Source: Bacillus sp. AFS037270 (GTDB lineage Bacteria > Bacillota > Bacilli > Bacillales_B > DSM-18226). From it: 64,000 bases of DNA. The notes below the pieces were generated by a model. The model was not told the origin of the DNA and did no database searches. It was given only the letters and a program-made list of their open reading frames with translations. Positions 62,524-64,000 of the stretch are shown one piece after another. The stretch spans positions 110,446 through 174,445 of the forward strand of contig NZ_NUNF01000016.1 in assembly GCF_002585305.1 (NCBI RefSeq). Reading direction: 5' to 3'. Position numbers and translations under genes: made by a program. Position 1 is the first letter of the stretch, and the number at the start of each line of letters is the position of its first letter.

Positions 62524-63966
62524 TTGAAAGCATCACTTACTGAGTATGATGGAGTTATAAGCAATACCCTAAATGAAAACAAACATATTATAATTGATGG
62601 ATTTGAACTCGGTGATGAACTTTCTGATGGCATACTAGTAACCGATCATAACGGAGTAGTGTTACGAATCAATAAAGCATACTCAAAAATAACAGGTATT
62701 TCAGAAGAAGAAATGATAGGTCAGCATATGCAAACGTTTGTAGAAAAAAAGTATATTAATCGGCCTGTATCATTATTAGTATTAAAAGAAAAAAAGAAGA
62801 TTTCCATCATGTCTACAACACCAGCTACCAATAAAAAGGTTTTAGTTACGGGAACGCCAATATTTGATAAAAAGGGAGAAATAACTCAAGTATACACAAT
62901 CATAAGAGATTTTACTGAGCTGATCCAGTTAAAGGAGATGCTGGAAGAAAAAGAACGGGAAAACGAGAAGTATTATAAGGCATTACAACTTTTTAATGAA
63001 AATAAAGGGAATACTAGTTTTATTGGGGAATCCACTCCGATTATTAAAATTAAAAGATTAATTGAGCAAGTTTCAAATACGGATGCCACGGTTTTAATTA
63101 CCGGGGAAACAGGAGTTGGTAAAGAAGTTATTGCTAGTGAAATAGTGAAAAATAGTTCAAGAAATAAAAAGCCTTTCGTTAAAGTAAACTGTTCGGCGAT
63201 TCCGGAGACACTTTTAGAGTCGGAGCTATTTGGTTACGAAAAAGGAGCGTTTACAGGTGCGCAGCAAAAAACAAAATTAGGATTATTTGAAGAAGCCAAT
63301 CACGGGACGATCCTTTTGGATGAAATTGGTGAAATGCCGATGAAGCTGCAAGCAAAACTTTTGCGTATCCTTCAGGAAAAAGAAGTTGTGCGGATTGGAG
63401 GGTCGCAGCCAATTAAAATTGATGTACGAATCATTGCGGCTACCAATCAAAATATACTCAATCAAATAAAAGAAGGCAGCTTTAGAGAAGATCTTTATTA
63501 TCGACTAAATGTAATCCCTATTACGATACCGCCCTTAAGAGAAAGAAGCGATGACATTTATCTTCTCGTTTATCATTTTCTTAATCAGTTAAATAAGAAA
63601 TACAAAAAACAAAAAAAGATTGCACCTGAAGAATTGGACTTATTAGCTCATTATCATTGGCCAGGAAATATTAGGGAGTTAAAAAATACAATCGAGCGGC
63701 TGGTTATCATTGGAGAAAACGAATACATTACTCGGGATATCATTATTCTTACATTAGGAGAGGAACACTTTACTAGTAATATTAGAAACAAAATTATGCC
63801 CCTGAAAGAGGCTGTAGCGATACTGGAAAAAGATATTATTTCCAATGCGTTAAAAAAATATGGCAGTACACATAAGGCAGCAAAGGCATTAGGTGTAACT
63901 CAGCCGACTGTTTTAAGAAAGGCAAAATCCCTGGGGATTACTGAATGGAAATGGCATAGTGAATAA
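62524..63966 (+). CDS. Sigma-54-dependent activator with PAS sensor and TyrR-type HTH
   Basis: A 480-residue enhancer-binding protein from TTG 62524 behind GTAGGGAGGGG. In order: PAS domain (about 30-130, GILVTDHNGVVLRINKAYSK), a short coiled linker, the AAA+ domain (about 165-395) with Walker A GETGVGKE, the sigma-54 contact loop GAFTGA and Walker B ILLDEIGEM, and a C-terminal HTH (GSTHKAAKALGVTQPTVLRK) of the TyrR/Fis type. PAS may bind the aromatic acid or a metabolite directly. It probably acts at the twin sites and -24/-12 promoter at 59.5-59.7 kb. Confidence 0.94.
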   Translation: MKASLTEYDGVISNTLNENKHIIIDGFELGDELSDGILVTDHNGVVLRINKAYSKITGISEEEMIGQHMQTFVEKKYINRPVSLLVLKEKKKISIMSTTPATNKKVLVTGTPIFDKKGEITQVYTIIRDFTELIQLKEMLEEKERENEKYYKALQLFNENKGNTSFIGESTPIIKIKRLIEQVSNTDATVLITGETGVGKEVIASEIVKNSSRNKKPFVKVNCSAIPETLLESELFGYEKGAFTGAQQKTKLGLFEEANHGTILLDEIGEMPMKLQAKLLRILQEKEVVRIGGSQPIKIDVRIIAATNQNILNQIKEGSFREDLYYRLNVIPITIPPLRERSDDIYLLVYHFLNQLNKKYKKQKKIAPEELDLLAHYHWPGNIRELKNTIERLVIIGENEYITRDIIILTLGEEHFTSNIRNKIMPLKEAVAILEKDIISNALKKYGSTHKAAKALGVTQPTVLRKAKSLGITEWKWHSE

Positions 63967-64000
63967 TTAGGACAAACCTTAAAAATCTTTATATCACGAA

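Noticed and set aside
1..64000. rRNA, tRNA genes, prophage or transposase genes
   Set aside because: None recognised on either strand in this window.

Overview
The window looks like chromosomal DNA from a low-GC, spore-former-type Firmicute, most likely Bacillaceae (a Bacillus/Neobacillus-like soil organism). I base this on strong AGGAGG-type ribosome binding sites, TTG/GTG starts, a glycine decarboxylase split into gcvPA and gcvPB, YesM/YesN-type two-component proteins, an AdhR-like MerR regulator next to an alcohol dehydrogenase, and an FbpA-type small protein. The genus cannot be fixed from the sequence alone.

Layout. (1) 1-10.6 kb: a dense serine/glycine C1 cluster, glyA(partial)-sdaAB-sdaAA-gcvT-gcvH-gcvPA-gcvPB-lipA-HesB-like-lpdA-purU. 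Glycine is split to methylene-THF, a second glycine is turned into serine by GlyA, and serine is deaminated to pyruvate. LipA and the lipoamide dehydrogenase supply the H-protein cofactor cycle, and PurU drains formyl-THF. (2) 10.7-24 kb: a sulfur-scavenging island. It holds an argininosuccinate-lyase-like enzyme, a TauD-type dioxygenase, two sulfonate-type ABC transporters, a DszA/NtaA-type flavin monooxygenase, SsuD and SsuE. Five transcription units here start with the same short leader design: a sigma-A promoter, a 12-nt mini-hairpin element (consensus YCRGWCNACYGR) and an intrinsic terminator. This is the best candidate in the window for an undescribed regulatory system. (3) 24.2-37 kb: a rhamnoside-utilisation locus. 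A sugar-binding lipoprotein sits with a YesM-type kinase and a YesN-type regulator (a likely three-component sensor), followed by an RbsA-type ABC importer and a large secreted GH78 alpha-L-rhamnosidase.

(4) 37-54 kb: a stress and detoxification zone. It has MerR/AdhR plus alcohol dehydrogenase, LysR, SDRs, a cytochrome P460 lipoprotein beside a six-TM DUF4405-type protein, three MFS exporters, a quinone-type reductase, a carboxymuconolactone-decarboxylase-like protein, a cupin, cyclophilin-like proteins and two tandem TetR paralogues. Three near-identical ~130-bp promoter/operator modules (plus two decayed ones) link much of this into one probable TetR regulon. Several gene remnants (two SDR scars, a tautomerase with an amber codon, a possible FAH fragment) show active gene decay here.

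(5) 54-64 kb: two carboxylate/aromatic acid modules. An RpiR regulator with a duplicated GTAAT-N4-ATTAC operator precedes an RraA-type aldolase, a DUF1932-type dehydrogenase and a CitMHS transporter. Then an ACMSD-type amidohydrolase/decarboxylase and an AAHS-type transporter lie behind a clear sigma-54 promoter with a duplicated TGATA-N8-TATCA upstream site, followed by the matching TyrR-like sigma-54 activator.
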